Source of the DNA: Polyangiaceae bacterium
GTDB lineage: Bacteria; Myxococcota; Polyangia; Polyangiales; Polyangiaceae
Assembly: GCA_025936205.1 (NCBI GenBank)
Contig: JAICTU010000232.1
Coordinates: 1 to 13,889, forward strand
Length of the DNA stretch: 13,889 bases
Direction: 5' to 3'
Under the pieces are notes generated by a model that ran no database searches, was not told where the DNA came from, and saw nothing but the letters and a program-made list of their open reading frames with translations. The position numbers and the translations under genes are program-made. Positions 13,619-13,889 of this stretch are shown here, in pieces. Every line of letters starts with the position of its first letter. Positions within the stretch are counted from its first letter, which is position 1.

Positions 13619-13758
13619 CACACGCGCCGACATGTGGGCGAGACACTCCTCACCCTCCGGACCTACAGGCGCCGTTTGGGTTGAATGTACCTCGCGGAGA
13701 AGCCGTTACCCGTAGGGGGCGGCGCGCGCCAGCCGGCAGGAGCCCCGCGAGATCAACC

Positions 13759-13889
13759 ATGAGCATGAGTTTCAATCCGTCGGATCTAGGCAATGACCCC
13801 CAAGCCGCGCTGCAGGCCATCCTCGCGGATTCCTGCCGGGACTTGTTCTCGGCGTACGGCATCGACGTGACCTCGGGCAGCTCCCCCGA
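13759..13889 (+). CDS. Unknown protein, 3' partial
   Basis: An ATG at 13759 opens a frame that is still open at the window end (43 complete codons). The visible text, MSMSFNPSDLGNDPQ, then a helix-like LQAILADSCRDLFSAYGIDV, has no signal peptide and suggests a small cytoplasmic helical domain. A CheX-like or other regulatory fold is possible, but too little is visible to assign. No good Shine-Dalgarno sequence is seen; a second in-frame ATG follows at 13765. The 140 bases before it hold no clear regulatory site. Confidence 0.5.
   Translation, partial: MSMSFNPSDLGNDPQAALQAILADSCRDLFSAYGIDVTSGSSP

Noticed and set aside
12416..13633. 405-codon minus-strand open frame opposite the expansin-like gene
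   Set aside because: The plus strand has a signal peptide, regular Cys repeats and a DPBB domain; the minus frame is composition-driven.
13619..13758. Terminator or riboswitch after the expansin-like gene
   Set aside because: Only a four-pair stem (CGCC/GGCG) is visible and no conserved riboswitch sequence was recognised.
1..13889. tRNA, rRNA, CRISPR array, insertion sequence or phage genes
   Set aside because: No cloverleaf, no regular spaced repeats, and no transposase, integrase or phage structural motifs were seen in any frame.

Overview
The window is very GC-rich, with strong G/C bias at third codon positions. It encodes lipoproteins with Gly/Ser/Ala-rich or Pro/Ala-rich spacers, a Cys-rich 'NG-ET-x-DCGG' motif, HAF repeats, two ECF-type sigma factors and a REC-REC-histidine kinase. 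Together these suggest a myxobacterium (Myxococcota, probably Polyangia-like). This rests on protein style and codon use only; there is no rRNA or marker gene to confirm it. Eleven genes are supported; the first is cut at its 5' end and the last at its 3' end.

Layout. 1-1533 is the end of a GH13 alpha-glucosidase/amylase-family gene. 1534-1923 has no gene but is packed with predicted RNA hairpins and looks like a small structured RNA with its own promoter and terminator-like stem. 1924-2713 holds a CorE-like (ECF44-type) sigma factor with a Cys-rich tail, then a 50-residue protein with six CxC pairs that looks like a metallothionein, then a 10-bp terminator-like hairpin. 2870-5520 holds a secreted alpha/beta-hydrolase (esterase/peptidase type) and a GH30 subfamily 8-like xylanase lipoprotein. 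5608-8068 is a tight cluster: an envelope protein of unknown function, an ECF-like sigma factor, and a single-span membrane protein with a TPR-like C-terminus that probably controls the sigma factor. A HAF-repeat lipoprotein follows (8146-9621). 9730-10557 is an aldo/keto reductase. 10617-12221, on the minus strand, is a sensorless REC-REC-histidine kinase. Divergent from it, 12296-13618 encodes a secreted protein with three CBM10-like Cys repeats, a polyproline linker and an expansin-like double-psi beta-barrel. The last gene begins at 13759 and runs off the window.

How the parts fit. Two themes recur: plant or fungal polysaccharide attack (GH13, GH30, esterase, expansin-like protein) and signal-responsive gene control (two sigma factors, a hybrid kinase). 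The sigma/metallothionein pair reads as a compact metal-sensing and metal-buffering module. It lies just downstream of the structured RNA, which could be its leader or an independent sRNA. A second unexplained signal is a pair of similar ~100-bp upstream regions, placed the same way before the xylanase and the aldo/keto reductase.
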